DNA of 64,000 nt from Pontibacter deserti (GTDB lineage: Bacteria; Bacteroidota; Bacteroidia; Cytophagales; Hymenobacteraceae), in assembly GCF_023630255.1 (NCBI RefSeq), contig NZ_JALPRS010000001.1:2542001-2606000 (forward strand), given 5' to 3'. The notes under the pieces are model-generated. The model searched no databases, was not told the origin of the DNA, and saw only the letters and a program-made list of their open reading frames with translations. Positions 43,001 through 54,955 of the stretch are shown piece after piece (the stretch's first letter is position 1; each line of letters starts with the position of its first letter). A program made the translations under genes and the position numbers.

Positions 43001-45955
43001 ATGACCACAAGAAAAGGAGTATCGCTTTTCCTGGTGGGCCTTGGCCTTACATTTACTCAATGTAAGAACGAGATCAGCCAGACACAGGCAACAACCGAGG
43101 CCACTTCTGCGGCTAAGACCGAAAAAGAATATACTTACGAAACAGCGCCAAATGACCCGCTGAACGCCCGCATCTATACCTTGGATAACGGCCTGAAAGT
43201 ATATTTGACAGACTACGAAGAAGCGCCACGCATACAGACTTACATTGCAGTGCGAGCCGGCTCTAAAAACGACCCTGCAGATGCTACCGGACTTGCTCAC
43301 TACCTGGAGCACATGGTGTTTAAAGGCACCTCTGAACTTGGTACCCAGAACTGGGAGAAAGAGAAAGTAGAGCTTGATAAAATTGAAGCGCTATACGAAA
43401 AGTACAGAGCGACGAAAGACGAAGCAGCCCGCAAAAAAATCTACCACCAGATCGACTCTGTTTCGGGAGTAGCGGCTACCTATGCCATTGCCAACGAGTA
43501 CGATAAAATTCTGGGTGCTATTGGTGCAAAAGGAACGAACGCCTATACCTGGGTAGACCAGACTGTGTATGTAAACGATATTCCGAGCAACCAGTTGGAG
43601 CGCTGGATAGAGCTGGAAGCTGATCGTTTTGCTGACATGGTGCCGCGTATTTTCCATACCGAGCTGGAGGCAGTGTACGAAGAGAAAAACCGCACCCTGG
43701 ATAACGACGGCTGGAAAGTACAGGAAGCGATCAGCGCTGCCCTTTTCCCGACACACCAGTATGGCTCGCAGAGCACTATAGGAACTATAGAGCACCTGAA
43801 AAACCCGTCCATCACCGAGATCAAGAAGTACTATAACAAGTACTACGTACCGAATAACATGGCCATTACCATGAGCGGCGACATTGATTTCGACCAGACT
43901 ATCCGCCTGATAGACAAGTACTGGGGAACGCTGGAGAAGCAGCCGGAGCCAACTTTTGAAGTAGCCCAGGAAAAGCCAATCCAGAAGCCAATCGTAAAGG
44001 AAATTTTAGGCCCGGATGCTGAGAATGTATCCATTGCTTTCCGTACACCGGACATCAATTCTAAAGATGCGCTGGTGATACAGATGATCAGCAATCTGCT
44101 TTATAACGGCCAGGCCGGTTTAGTAGACCTGAACCTGAACCAGCAACAGAAAGTGCTGCAGGCGTATGCTTACGACACCCCGATGAAAGATTACGGTATG
44201 TTCCGGATGACAGGCATGCCGCGTCAGGGCCAGACCTTAGACCAGGTACGTGACCTGTTGCTGCAGCAGCTGGAACTGATCAAGAAAGGTCAGTTTGATG
44301 AGTCGCTGATACAGGCTGTGGTAAATAACGACAAGATAAACACCATGAAGGCCTACGAAGACAACAGCAACCGCGCCGATGCCTTTGTTACTTCGTTTAT
44401 TTATGAAATGCCGTGGGAAAGATTTGTGAGCCGCCCTGCTGAGTATGCAAAAATCACGAAGCAGGATGTGATGGATGTAGCCAACAAGTACTTCAATAAC
44501 AATAACTATGTGCTGGTTTATAAAAAGACCGGCAAAGACCCTAACGCCCAGAAAGTAGAGAAGCCTGCTATTACGCCGGTAGCCGTTAACCGCGATGCAC
44601 AGTCGGAGTACTATAAAGCTTTTATGGCGAAGGAAGTGCAGCCGCTGCAGCCGGTTTTTGTAGACTATAAAAAAGATATCACAGAGTCTAAGTTAAAGCA
44701 GAACATCCCGCTTCTTTACACCAAAAACAAGGAAAACGGCCTGTTTCAGCTATACTACATCCTGGATATGGGCACCAACAACGACCCTAAACTGGGTATG
44801 GCTGTTAACTACCTGAAATACCTGGGAACCGACAAGTATACAGCAGAAGAGCTTCAGAAGGAGTTTTACAAGCTGGGTACTTCCTTTGATGTGTTCTCTT
44901 CCGGAGACCAGGTGTATGTAAGCTTAACCGGCTTGGATGAGAATTTTGAGAAAGGTCTGAACCTGTTTGAAAGTGTGTTAGCTAATGCCAAGCCAGACCA
45001 GCAGGCCCTGAATGATATGGTGGCCGGTATGCTGAAAGCCCGTGAAGATGCCAAGAAAAACAAAGGCGTTATTCTGCAGCAGGCCATGATGAACTACGCC
45101 AAGTATGGCCCAAAGAATCCGTTCAACACCGTGCTTAGCGAGAAACAACTGAAGGCCGTCAAGCCGCAGGAACTGGTAAGCATCATCAAGAGCATTCCGA
45201 CCTATGAGCACCGCGTACTGTACTACGGCCCACGTGAAACGGATAAGCTAACCGCTGCCCTTAACTCCGGCCACAATGTGCCTGCTACACTTAAGCCGGT
45301 ACCTGCCGAGAAAGTATACAAGGAGATAGACTTTACACAACCAACAGTTTACTGGGCTGACTATAACATGGTGCAGGCCGAGATGATGTTTGTGAGCAAA
45401 TCGGTGCCTTACAACAAGGATATTATACCTGTAGTGCGCCTGTATAACGAGTATATGGGTGGCATCGTGTTCCAGGACCTGCGTGAGTCGAAGGCTCTTG
45501 CCTACTCTACTTACTCCAACTATGGTACTGCTTCTAAAAAAGACCGTGCAAACTACCTGGTGTCGTACATCGGGGCGCAGGCTGATAAATTATCAGAAGC
45601 TATGGCGGGTATGCAGGCCCTGTTAACAGATATGCCTTTAGCAGATGCTAACTTCCAGAACGCACAGGCAGCATTGCGTAACAGCATCTCAACAGAACGT
45701 ATCACAAAATCCGACATCCTGTTCAGTTATGAACGAGCCAAGAAGTTGGGCCTAACTTACGACATCCGCCAGGACGTGTATCAAAGCGCCAACACCATGA
45801 CCTTTGACCAGTTGAAGGAGTTCCAGCAGAAGTATGTAAAGGCTCAGCCGCAAACTATACTTGTGATTGGCTCTAAAGACAAGCTGAACTTTAAAGAACT
45901 GCAGAAGTATGGAAAAGTGAAGCAACTGACACTGAAAGAGCTGTTTGGATATTAA
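43001..45955 (+). CDS. M16-family zinc peptidase, lipoprotein
   Basis: 984 residues, two M16 halves. A signal of lipoprotein type ends LTFTQC (Cys about 22). The inverted zinc motif is HYLEH (about 101) with the third ligand in ELEAVYEEKN about 80 residues later, in the N-terminal half; the C-terminal half (about 560-984) lacks the motif, as is usual. It is likely a periplasmic processing peptidase or oligopeptidase. Terminator follows at 45985. Confidence 0.92.
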   Translation: MTTRKGVSLFLVGLGLTFTQCKNEISQTQATTEATSAAKTEKEYTYETAPNDPLNARIYTLDNGLKVYLTDYEEAPRIQTYIAVRAGSKNDPADATGLAHYLEHMVFKGTSELGTQNWEKEKVELDKIEALYEKYRATKDEAARKKIYHQIDSVSGVAATYAIANEYDKILGAIGAKGTNAYTWVDQTVYVNDIPSNQLERWIELEADRFADMVPRIFHTELEAVYEEKNRTLDNDGWKVQEAISAALFPTHQYGSQSTIGTIEHLKNPSITEIKKYYNKYYVPNNMAITMSGDIDFDQTIRLIDKYWGTLEKQPEPTFEVAQEKPIQKPIVKEILGPDAENVSIAFRTPDINSKDALVIQMISNLLYNGQAGLVDLNLNQQQKVLQAYAYDTPMKDYGMFRMTGMPRQGQTLDQVRDLLLQQLELIKKGQFDESLIQAVVNNDKINTMKAYEDNSNRADAFVTSFIYEMPWERFVSRPAEYAKITKQDVMDVANKYFNNNNYVLVYKKTGKDPNAQKVEKPAITPVAVNRDAQSEYYKAFMAKEVQPLQPVFVDYKKDITESKLKQNIPLLYTKNKENGLFQLYYILDMGTNNDPKLGMAVNYLKYLGTDKYTAEELQKEFYKLGTSFDVFSSGDQVYVSLTGLDENFEKGLNLFESVLANAKPDQQALNDMVAGMLKAREDAKKNKGVILQQAMMNYAKYGPKNPFNTVLSEKQLKAVKPQELVSIIKSIPTYEHRVLYYGPRETDKLTAALNSGHNVPATLKPVPAEKVYKEIDFTQPTVYWADYNMVQAEMMFVSKSVPYNKDIIPVVRLYNEYMGGIVFQDLRESKALAYSTYSNYGTASKKDRANYLVSYIGAQADKLSEAMAGMQALLTDMPLADANFQNAQAALRNSISTERITKSDILFSYERAKKLGLTYDIRQDVYQSANTMTFDQLKEFQQKYVKAQPQTILVIGSKDKLNFKELQKYGKVKQLTLKELFGY

Positions 45956-45984
45956 CAGTTTGATATTAGACGTTAGACAAGTAT

Positions 45985-46017
45985 AAAAGCGGCAGCCAAA
46001 GTATGGCTGCCGCTTTT
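45985..46017 (+). terminator. Intrinsic terminator
   Basis: AAAAGCGGCAGCC at 45985-45997 pairs with GGCTGCCGCTTTT at 46005-46017. Confidence 0.9.
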
Positions 46018-46046
46018 GTTTACATGAAGTTTAGTTTTTGCGGAGG

Positions 46047-46080
46047 AGTTCTCCCCTTGAGGGGAGTTGGAGGGGTGTTT
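46047..46080. repeat. Dispersed C/G-rich hairpin repeat
   Basis: CTCCCC-TTGA-GGGGAG forms a 6 bp stem, then TTGGAGGGGTGT follows. The same type of sequence, degenerate, is at about 284-316. Both lie in gene-free DNA, and this one is just after a terminator. Confidence 0.55.
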
Positions 46081-46184
46081 ACCGTTGCAGGGAGAATTGC
46101 GAATTAATTAACTACAGGTACTTTAACTTCGAGAGTTACACCCCTATAATCACCTCAAGTGGATAATTTAAATAAAATGAAAGT

Positions 46185-47096
46185 TTACCGATTCGCCAGC
46201 ACTTCGGCTACCCTTGTCCATCTTATTTCAGGATAGCGGTTGTTATCTAAAGACTCCAGTTTTGCCATACCTCTGAACATATCGCGCATATACTGCATAC
46301 CCTGCCATGCAGGATAGGCTTCATTTGAGCCAGGTATAACTGTTTTTGTTATCTTAATGATGGTGTTTAACAAACCTAAGCCACCAATCCGGAGCAGCTT
46401 AAATTCTTCTCCTGTCGCTTTACCCGCCGCTTCACATAATCCATGGACAGTTAGTACATCGCCGGCAATGCATAGGTAACGTGGTGTGTTTGGGTCAAGC
46501 GCTGCGGCAGCGGTATAATCGGCTGTATTTTGTATGGTGGTAAAGTCCATAAGCTGATCCGGGTTGCCATAGTACATGACTCGTTTGATTGGGAAGAGAA
46601 TTATAGGCGCTTGCCCGGTAAGCAGATCAGAGAACATGCCGCATAAAACAGAAGTCGCAGCTATAGGAGCTTTTTCTAAACGTTCTTTAAATTCTTTCCT
46701 GAAGTCCAGGTTGCGGTTGTTGCCGTAGGGTAGCTTCGTGAAATCAATGGCAAAGTCGGAAGGTATAAAACGTGGTACTCCGGCAGCCACAGCAGCATCT
46801 AGCAACAACGTCTGTATACCAACCATAACATAGTGCAGCCCTGACAAAGCCGACACCACACAGGTAGCTCCTTCGCAGGCTTTCATTAATTCAGCAGCAT
46901 TATGGAAATCTACTTCACAGATAGTAGCCCCTGATTTCCGCAACGCATCCACTTTATTTGCATTACTGTCTGCCCTAACCAACACTCGCACAGTAGCTCC
47001 TTTCTCAAGTAGCGACCTGGCAATACGCCCACCTAAATTTCCTGTGGCACCTGCCAGAACTATAGTTGAAGTATGTAAAGTGTTGCTAATTTCCAT
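46185..47096 (-). CDS. NmrA-like NAD(P)-binding protein
   Basis: 303 residues. Rossmann motif TIVLAGATGNLGGRIARSLL with the NADPH-type loop RVLVRADSNANK, then SALSGLHYVMVG and IPSDFAIDF. This matches the atypical short-chain dehydrogenase group NmrA / isoflavone reductase-like, which may be a reductase or a redox sensor. The substrate is unknown. The gene stands alone. Confidence 0.82.
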   Translation of the reverse strand: MEISNTLHTSTIVLAGATGNLGGRIARSLLEKGATVRVLVRADSNANKVDALRKSGATICEVDFHNAAELMKACEGATCVVSALSGLHYVMVGIQTLLLDAAVAAGVPRFIPSDFAIDFTKLPYGNNRNLDFRKEFKERLEKAPIAATSVLCGMFSDLLTGQAPIILFPIKRVMYYGNPDQLMDFTTIQNTADYTAAAALDPNTPRYLCIAGDVLTVHGLCEAAGKATGEEFKLLRIGGLGLLNTIIKITKTVIPGSNEAYPAWQGMQYMRDMFRGMAKLESLDNNRYPEIRWTRVAEVLANR

Positions 47097-47195
47097 AGTT
47101 GCTTAGTTACCTTTGGTTTGTAACAAGCTTTTAATGGAAAGGTTACGGATTAAGCAGCATGCTAAGCATAAGAGCAACTTGCGTAATATCGAGAA

Positions 47196-47828
47196 TTAGA
47201 ATCCGCCAGTACTTAAATAGCGGCCTAAATCATAACTAATGATAGTATATAAGTTCTGTCCATTATCATCTTTTGTTACTCTGAATCTAAAAGCACAACG
47301 TTTAATCTCATCTTCTTGCTTCTTATCAAAATCAACAGAAAGTTTAGTATCACCTTCAACATAATCTTCAGTTATCGAATTATTATATTCAGAGATACGT
47401 GAGCTGTACTTCTTCATTCCTGCTGCAGCTACTTCTTTTTTCAAATCCATAAACACTTTAGCATTGCAGCGATACTCAACTCTATAATTAAAATGTTTTC
47501 GATTTGTACCTGAATCATAATTTAAATTAGGTGATTCATCATACTCTATTTGTAAAAGCGCTTCTACCCCTGATTGATACTTATTTGGTCTGAATGACCA
47601 AAATACTCTTGCACCAAACCATCCAGCAATTCCAGGAGCTGTTTCCTCATCTTCTTTCAGAGCTTTTTCAAACTCCCAGCCCTTATCCATTAGAAAACTA
47701 TTTATATCTGTAACATCTTTATTAGATAATGATTTTAACTGGTCTAAAGTTAAACTCGATGTTCTTACTTGTCCTAAGCATAATATTGGATACAAAGTAA
47801 GGGCTACAATGAAGTAAAGTTTCATCAT
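47196..47828 (-). CDS. Secreted protein of unknown function
   Basis: About 210 residues from the ATG pair at 47825-47828; the upstream frame to 47879 is open but the hydrophobic signal (LYFIVALTLYPILCLGQ) fits the internal start. The mature part starts with LTLDQLKSLSNKDVTDINSFLMDKGWEF, split here, and is mixed alpha/beta. AT-rich compared with neighbours. No family is recognised. Confidence 0.65.
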   Translation of the reverse strand: MMKLYFIVALTLYPILCLGQVRTSSLTLDQLKSLSNKDVTDINSFLMDKGWEFEKALKEDEETAPGIAGWFGARVFWSFRPNKYQSGVEALLQIEYDESPNLNYDSGTNRKHFNYRVEYRCNAKVFMDLKKEVAAAGMKKYSSRISEYNNSITEDYVEGDTKLSVDFDKKQEDEIKRCAFRFRVTKDDNGQNLYTIISYDLGRYLSTGGF

Positions 47829-47877
47829 ACAAAAAACGATATTAAATATTAGTGAATATATAAAATATGATATAAAC

Positions 47878-47913
47878 AAAAAAGGCTGCCCGATCTCTCA
47901 GGCAGCCTTTTTT
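47878..47913 (-). terminator. Intrinsic terminator of icd
   Basis: AAAAAAGGCTGCC pairs with GGCAGCCTTTTTT around a 10 base loop, 18 bp after the icd stop. Confidence 0.9.
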
Positions 47914-47930
47914 ATACTTTATACTTCAGA

Positions 47931-50601
<2,671 letters not shown>

Positions 50602-51900
50602 TTGCATGTGAAACTATCTACAACTGTTCTGCTCTCTGTTTTCTTGCTTCTGCCAACGCTGCTTTTTGCGCAGACTCACCGCATTATGTGCCTCGGCAAT
50701 TCTATTACACAAGCCGATAATGAACATACGAGTTACCGGTTTCCGCTTTGGAAAAAGTTGGTAGATGCAGGAATAGATGTTGAATTTGTAGGCTCTCATG
50801 CTACAAACTTTGGTGGGCTATCTCCTGCGCAGGGTACTGTATATAAGGGCAAAACTTTTACAAACCGAAACGAAGGCCACTGGGGCTGGCGTGCTGATGA
50901 AATTTTATATGGAAAGGACGGCAATACCAATAACAAGCTTCAAAGCTGGCTTACTGCCTACACCCCGGATATAGCCCTGATCCACCTGGGCACAAACGAT
51001 ATTTTCCAGGGACATAGTATTGTCAGCACAATTGATGAGATAGACCTGGTAATACAGCTGATCCGGGAGAAGAATCCAAATGTAACTATACTTTTAGCTC
51101 AGCTTATTCCTTCAAATCTGTCACATGATAATATAAACCAGCGACTCATTACCCTGAATTCCGAGATAGCCATACTTGCCGAAGAGCTGAACACACTCGC
51201 GTCTCCGGTTATTTTAGTAGATCAGCACACAGATTTTGATGCCGCACAATATACCTACGATGATGTGCACCCCAATGAGCAGGGCGAAGAGGCGATGGCC
51301 CAGTGCTGGTTTGATGCTTTAAACACAGTGCTCAAGCCTCTGCCGGTATCATTTCTAAGCTTTAAGGCCAGTTACACACACCATAATAAAGTACAGCTCA
51401 CCTGGACAACAGCTTCAGAGAGAAACAATCTATACTTTGAGGTTCAGCGTGCCCAGGATTCTACACACTTTTCTACGATAGCTACTGTAACAGGAGCCGG
51501 AACCACACAAACTAAATCCACTTATAGTTACCTTGATATTACAGCTCCATCCGGTGAACTATACTACAGGCTAAAACAGGTAGATAAAAATGGTAGCAGC
51601 ACTTACTCCGGCATTATACACATCAGCAAATCCCCTAAAAAACATAAGCTCTCTATTTACCCGACAATAACACACAATGAGCATATTTCCCTGCACCTGC
51701 AGCAGCAACCCCATACATCAGTAGAGCTGGCTGTATATGGAGCCAATGGCACTTTGGTGCAGCGTATAAAGGGCCAAAGTAATGCAAGCGGTGATTTTAA
51801 AAGAACAATAATTACAACTGAGCTTCAGGGAAAAGGATTATACATTGTAAAGTCGGCATCAGGGTCGCAGGTGCTTGGCAAATTTATAGTTGAGCAATAA
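50602..51900 (+). CDS. SGNH hydrolase secreted by the type IX system
   Basis: 432 residues. Start TTG at 50602 or GTG at 50608. Signal peptide ending LFAQ (about 24). SGNH domain (about 25-240): IMCLGNSITQADN (Ser), GHWGWRADEIL (Gly), IHLGTNDIFQGH (Asn), DDVHPNEQGEEAMA (Asp/His). A beta sandwich (about 250-345) and a type IX sorting domain (about 350-432, LSIYPTITHNEHISLHLQ ... GKGLYIVKSASGSQVLGKFIVE) follow. It is exported across the outer membrane. Its stop codon abuts that of the convergent phosphoribosyltransferase gene. Confidence 0.9.
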   Translation: MHVKLSTTVLLSVFLLLPTLLFAQTHRIMCLGNSITQADNEHTSYRFPLWKKLVDAGIDVEFVGSHATNFGGLSPAQGTVYKGKTFTNRNEGHWGWRADEILYGKDGNTNNKLQSWLTAYTPDIALIHLGTNDIFQGHSIVSTIDEIDLVIQLIREKNPNVTILLAQLIPSNLSHDNINQRLITLNSEIAILAEELNTLASPVILVDQHTDFDAAQYTYDDVHPNEQGEEAMAQCWFDALNTVLKPLPVSFLSFKASYTHHNKVQLTWTTASERNNLYFEVQRAQDSTHFSTIATVTGAGTTQTKSTYSYLDITAPSGELYYRLKQVDKNGSSTYSGIIHISKSPKKHKLSIYPTITHNEHISLHLQQQPHTSVELAVYGANGTLVQRIKGQSNASGDFKRTIITTELQGKGLYIVKSASGSQVLGKFIVEQ

Positions 51901-52536
51901 TCAATAGCTCTGCTGGTCTTGCTGGTGCAATAATGCTATTACTTCTTCATCAGTGGTCTGGCCAAATTCTGCATAAAACTGCCCTACCGCCTGAAAAAAA
52001 GGTGGCTCCAGCAGGCATACTACTTCATCAACCATGTTGCTTATGCGTTCTACAGCAGAAGGTGGTGCAACCGGAACAGCCACTACTACTTTAGCCGGGT
52101 GCTGCCGCTTTACCAGTTCTATAGTTGCTACCAGGGTTTTGCCGGTTGCTATGCCATCATCTACTATAATTACAACTTTGTTTTGAAGTGTTGCAGGCTT
52201 TCGGTCGCCCATAAATAGTTTATACTTTTGGCGCAGGCCTTCTCGAATGCGTTCTGCTTCCGCCTCCACATATTCACGGGGCACTTCTATACTTGGGTCT
52301 ATGGTCTTGCTGTCCAAGCCTACAGAACCGATGGCATATTCCGGGTTGGCAGGATGACCGATCTTTTTTATAAGTGTTACTTCTAAAGGCATTCCTAAAC
52401 GCATGGCAATGGGTGCTGCCACGGGCACGCCACCACGAGGTATAGCCAGCACAACACCATCTTTACCTTTGTATTTCTCCAGGCGGTCGGCCAGCATTTC
52501 CGCCGCTTCCTCCCGGTTCCTGATCATCTCCATCAT
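51901..52536 (-). CDS. Phosphoribosyltransferase-fold protein
   Basis: 211 residues. Type I PRTase fold with VVLAIPRGGVPVAAPIA near the start and the PRPP loop VVIIVDDGIATGKTLVATIE (about 125). A hood region between them (LIKKIGHPANPEYAIGSVG) matches the group often found next to or fused to dienelactone-hydrolase-like proteins. The reaction is not known. It lies 10 bp after the hydrolase gene and is cotranscribed. Confidence 0.85.
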   Translation of the reverse strand: MMEMIRNREEAAEMLADRLEKYKGKDGVVLAIPRGGVPVAAPIAMRLGMPLEVTLIKKIGHPANPEYAIGSVGLDSKTIDPSIEVPREYVEAEAERIREGLRQKYKLFMGDRKPATLQNKVVIIVDDGIATGKTLVATIELVKRQHPAKVVVAVPVAPPSAVERISNMVDEVVCLLEPPFFQAVGQFYAEFGQTTDEEVIALLHQQDQQSY

Positions 52537-52546
52537 TTATAGTTTG

Positions 52547-53230
52547 CTAAGGTTGGTCCTGCCGGAGCGCGTGTTGCTTACCGGGCTCCAGGTATTTCCG
52601 GAACCAGTCTGTAGCCAGTTGTGCTGCCATCTCCAGTGCTCCGGGCTCTTCAAATAAGTGCGTAGCATCAGGCACAATTTCCAGGTCTTTTATACACAGC
52701 ATCATATCCTGCGCCTGCCGGTTCAGGTCCAGTACTTCATCATCTTTACCACCAACTATAAGTAAGGTAGGAGTCTGCACATCTGCCAGCACAGGCCCCG
52801 CCAGGTCCGGACGTCCGCCTCTGCTAACTACTGCTTTTACAATATCACCGAGTGCTGCTGCTGCACCAAGTGCCGAAGCAGCACCGGTACTAGCACCAAA
52901 AAAGCCGATGTTCAGGTTACCAACGGTAGGGTCTTTCTGTATCCAGTAGGTAGTATTGATCAGGCGTTGGGTAAGTTTGGCTATATCAAAACGGTTTGCG
53001 TATTCCCGGTCTTCTTCTTCGGTAAGCAGGTCAAAAAGTAAGGTGGCAAAACCAGACCGCTGCAGGTGCTCTGCCACAAAACGGTTGCGGGTGCTAAGCC
53101 TGCTGCTGCCGCTGCCATGAGAAAACACAACCAGGCCTTTTGCATTTTCTACCACCGCCAGATCGCCTATTAAGGTTACATCATCCAGCTCTATCCGGAC
53201 ACTGTCTTTAAAAGTATAGTTTGTTTCCAT
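52547..53230 (-). CDS. Dienelactone-hydrolase-like alpha/beta hydrolase
   Basis: 227 residues. Alpha/beta-hydrolase: oxyanion region VVFSHGSGSSRLS, nucleophile elbow GFFGASTGAASAL (Ser), acid loop GGKDDEVLDLN (Asp), and catalytic His in PDATHLFEE. Paired with the PRTase-fold gene 10 bp downstream; the two occur fused in other organisms. Substrate unknown. Confidence 0.87.
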   Translation of the reverse strand: METNYTFKDSVRIELDDVTLIGDLAVVENAKGLVVFSHGSGSSRLSTRNRFVAEHLQRSGFATLLFDLLTEEEDREYANRFDIAKLTQRLINTTYWIQKDPTVGNLNIGFFGASTGAASALGAAAALGDIVKAVVSRGGRPDLAGPVLADVQTPTLLIVGGKDDEVLDLNRQAQDMMLCIKDLEIVPDATHLFEEPGALEMAAQLATDWFRKYLEPGKQHALRQDQP

Positions 53231-53355
53231 AGTTTTATTCTTGTGTGTATTTCAGCCTGTTACCTTCAACAGAACTTCCCTATTCAGTACGACCTGTAAG
53301 GTGCAGGGTTAGTGTGTTCCCATCTCAAAACAAGAGCTTTACGTACTCCTGAAAA

Positions 53356-54033
53356 ATGTACCGGTTTATGCAGAAATTATTTGGTTTTGCCCTGTTGTGG
53401 ATTTTATGTAGCAGTTGCCAATCTGAAGATCGTGTTGCAGAAGATGCTGCCGCAGGACAAAGTATAGACTCACTGGAAGCCGTGCAGGAAGAACCTGTGC
53501 GCGAGCAAACTACAGATACATTGTCTTTCGAAGCTGCTTTCAACAGGTTCTTTGCAGCCCTGCATGCAGCAGACACTGCAACTATAAATCAGTACATCTA
53601 TCCAACATATGGCTTATGGGTAATAGAGCAGCCGGGTGCTTTACCTAAAATGACGCGCGTTACAGACATCTCTGCATTTAAACGGGAATACCAGGACCGC
53701 TCCTTTTTTACCTTGCGTGAAGAAATGAAAGCCTGTGACCTGAAAGAAGAAGTATGGCCTACTTTCGACTGCGCCAACATGAACTACGAAGCCGGAAAAT
53801 CGGGATATAGCAAGGATGGTTGCTTTGTAGCAGGGTCCGCCAAATTTCAGAAAAGCGGCTACTGGGATTACGCCAGCCTGTCAGAAGCCGAAATTAAAAG
53901 AATAAAAGCAGCTTTACCATTTGTACAAAAATCGGTACTACACACAGCCACGTCATTTGAGTTTCATTTTGGATTTATAGATGGCCGGTGGCAATTACTG
54001 TTTACCAAGCTCATCTATCCGTGCAGCGCTTAG
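53356..54033 (+). CDS. Lipoprotein of unknown function
   Basis: 225 residues (or 221 from an ATG at 53368). Lipoprotein signal ending ILCSSC, then an acidic linker and a compact domain with NRFFAALHAADTATINQYIYP, PGALPKMTRVTDIS and a C-terminal FEFHFGFIDGRWQLLFTKL, which resembles NTF2-like or DUF4440-type cores. Not assigned to a family. Its stop codon is 3 bp from the left arm of the repeat at 54036. Confidence 0.7.
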   Translation: MYRFMQKLFGFALLWILCSSCQSEDRVAEDAAAGQSIDSLEAVQEEPVREQTTDTLSFEAAFNRFFAALHAADTATINQYIYPTYGLWVIEQPGALPKMTRVTDISAFKREYQDRSFFTLREEMKACDLKEEVWPTFDCANMNYEAGKSGYSKDGCFVAGSAKFQKSGYWDYASLSEAEIKRIKAALPFVQKSVLHTATSFEFHFGFIDGRWQLLFTKLIYPCSA

Positions 54034-54035
54034 GT

Positions 54036-54123
54036 AATTTTGAATAACTGAATTTTGAATAACTGAATTATAATTCCGTATGTAGCTCTATTCAGTCATT
54101 CAGTTATTCACTCATTCAAAATT
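54036..54123. repeat. Pair of inverted arms built of short tandem units, no gene inside
   Basis: The left arm (54036-54069) is AATTTTGAAT-AACTGAAT-TTTGAAT-AACTGAAT. The right arm (54090-54123) reverse complements to AATTTTGAATGAGTGAAT then AACTGAATGACTGAAT. Only about 20 bp separate them. The design (arms of eight-base units, next to a stop codon) is like that of the four-helix cassette at 19295-19745, but the unit sequence differs (GAATAACT against AGTTAGAA). Confidence 0.6.
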
Positions 54124-54128
54124 AAACC

Positions 54129-54815
54129 ATGGCCTACTACCGACGCTTCGACTATCCTACACCTGATCCGGCTATACTTGCCAGGCTTACCGAGCAGCAA
54201 CGCGAGATGCAGGAGCGTATTATACTTCAAAAACCTGACTTCGACTTAAAACTCATTGCCGGCTGCGATTCATCTTTTATAGGTGAGGACACGATACTTT
54301 CGGCGTTTGTACTGCTAACGTACCCGGCGTTGGAGCTAGTGGAGAAAGTATGGCATGTCGGACCGGTAGAGTTACCTTATATTCCGGGTTTCCTGGCTTT
54401 CCGCGAAGCGCCTAACTTGCTCAAAGCTTATGAAAAATTGCAACAGAAACCTGACCTGATTATGGTAGATGGCCACGGTATCTCTCACCCGCGCCGACTG
54501 GGCATTGCTACACATGTAGGTCTGCACTTAAACAAACCAACTATGGGTGTAGCCAAAAAAGTATTGGTAGGCAAGTATAAAGAACCCGAAGTAACTAAAG
54601 GCTCTGTTTCGCCACTGGTTTACAAAGACGAGATCATCGCAAACGTACTCCGAACAAAAGACAATGTTAAGCCTGTATTCGTCTCTCCCGGCCACCTGAT
54701 GGATCTTGAATCTGCTACAAGTATAGCGATGGCCTGCACTACCAAGTATAAGTTGCCTGAACCTACGCGCTTAGCCGACCATTATGCAGCAGTATTTAAG
54801 CAGGAGGTGAAATAA
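54129..54815 (+). CDS. nfi: Endonuclease V
   Basis: 228 residues. Catalytic residues are in place: IAGCDSSF (Asp about 47), PYIPGFLAFRE (Glu about 93) and DGHGISHPRRLGIATHVG (Asp about 114). GVAKKVLVGKY follows, then the C-terminal SATSIAMACTTKYKLPEPTRLADHYA. It cuts DNA one base 3' of deaminated inosine. It begins five bases after the empty inverted arms. Confidence 0.95.
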   Translation: MAYYRRFDYPTPDPAILARLTEQQREMQERIILQKPDFDLKLIAGCDSSFIGEDTILSAFVLLTYPALELVEKVWHVGPVELPYIPGFLAFREAPNLLKAYEKLQQKPDLIMVDGHGISHPRRLGIATHVGLHLNKPTMGVAKKVLVGKYKEPEVTKGSVSPLVYKDEIIANVLRTKDNVKPVFVSPGHLMDLESATSIAMACTTKYKLPEPTRLADHYAAVFKQEVK

Positions 54816-54955
54816 ATTGCGCCATTATGTCTTAAAACACACAAATACTGATTTTTAAATATGACATAATTACATATTAAGCTCCTAAAAATACCATTGG
54901 TTTACCCTTTGCTATACAGCTCGTAGAAATCAACTATGGAAACAGGTAAATCGAT

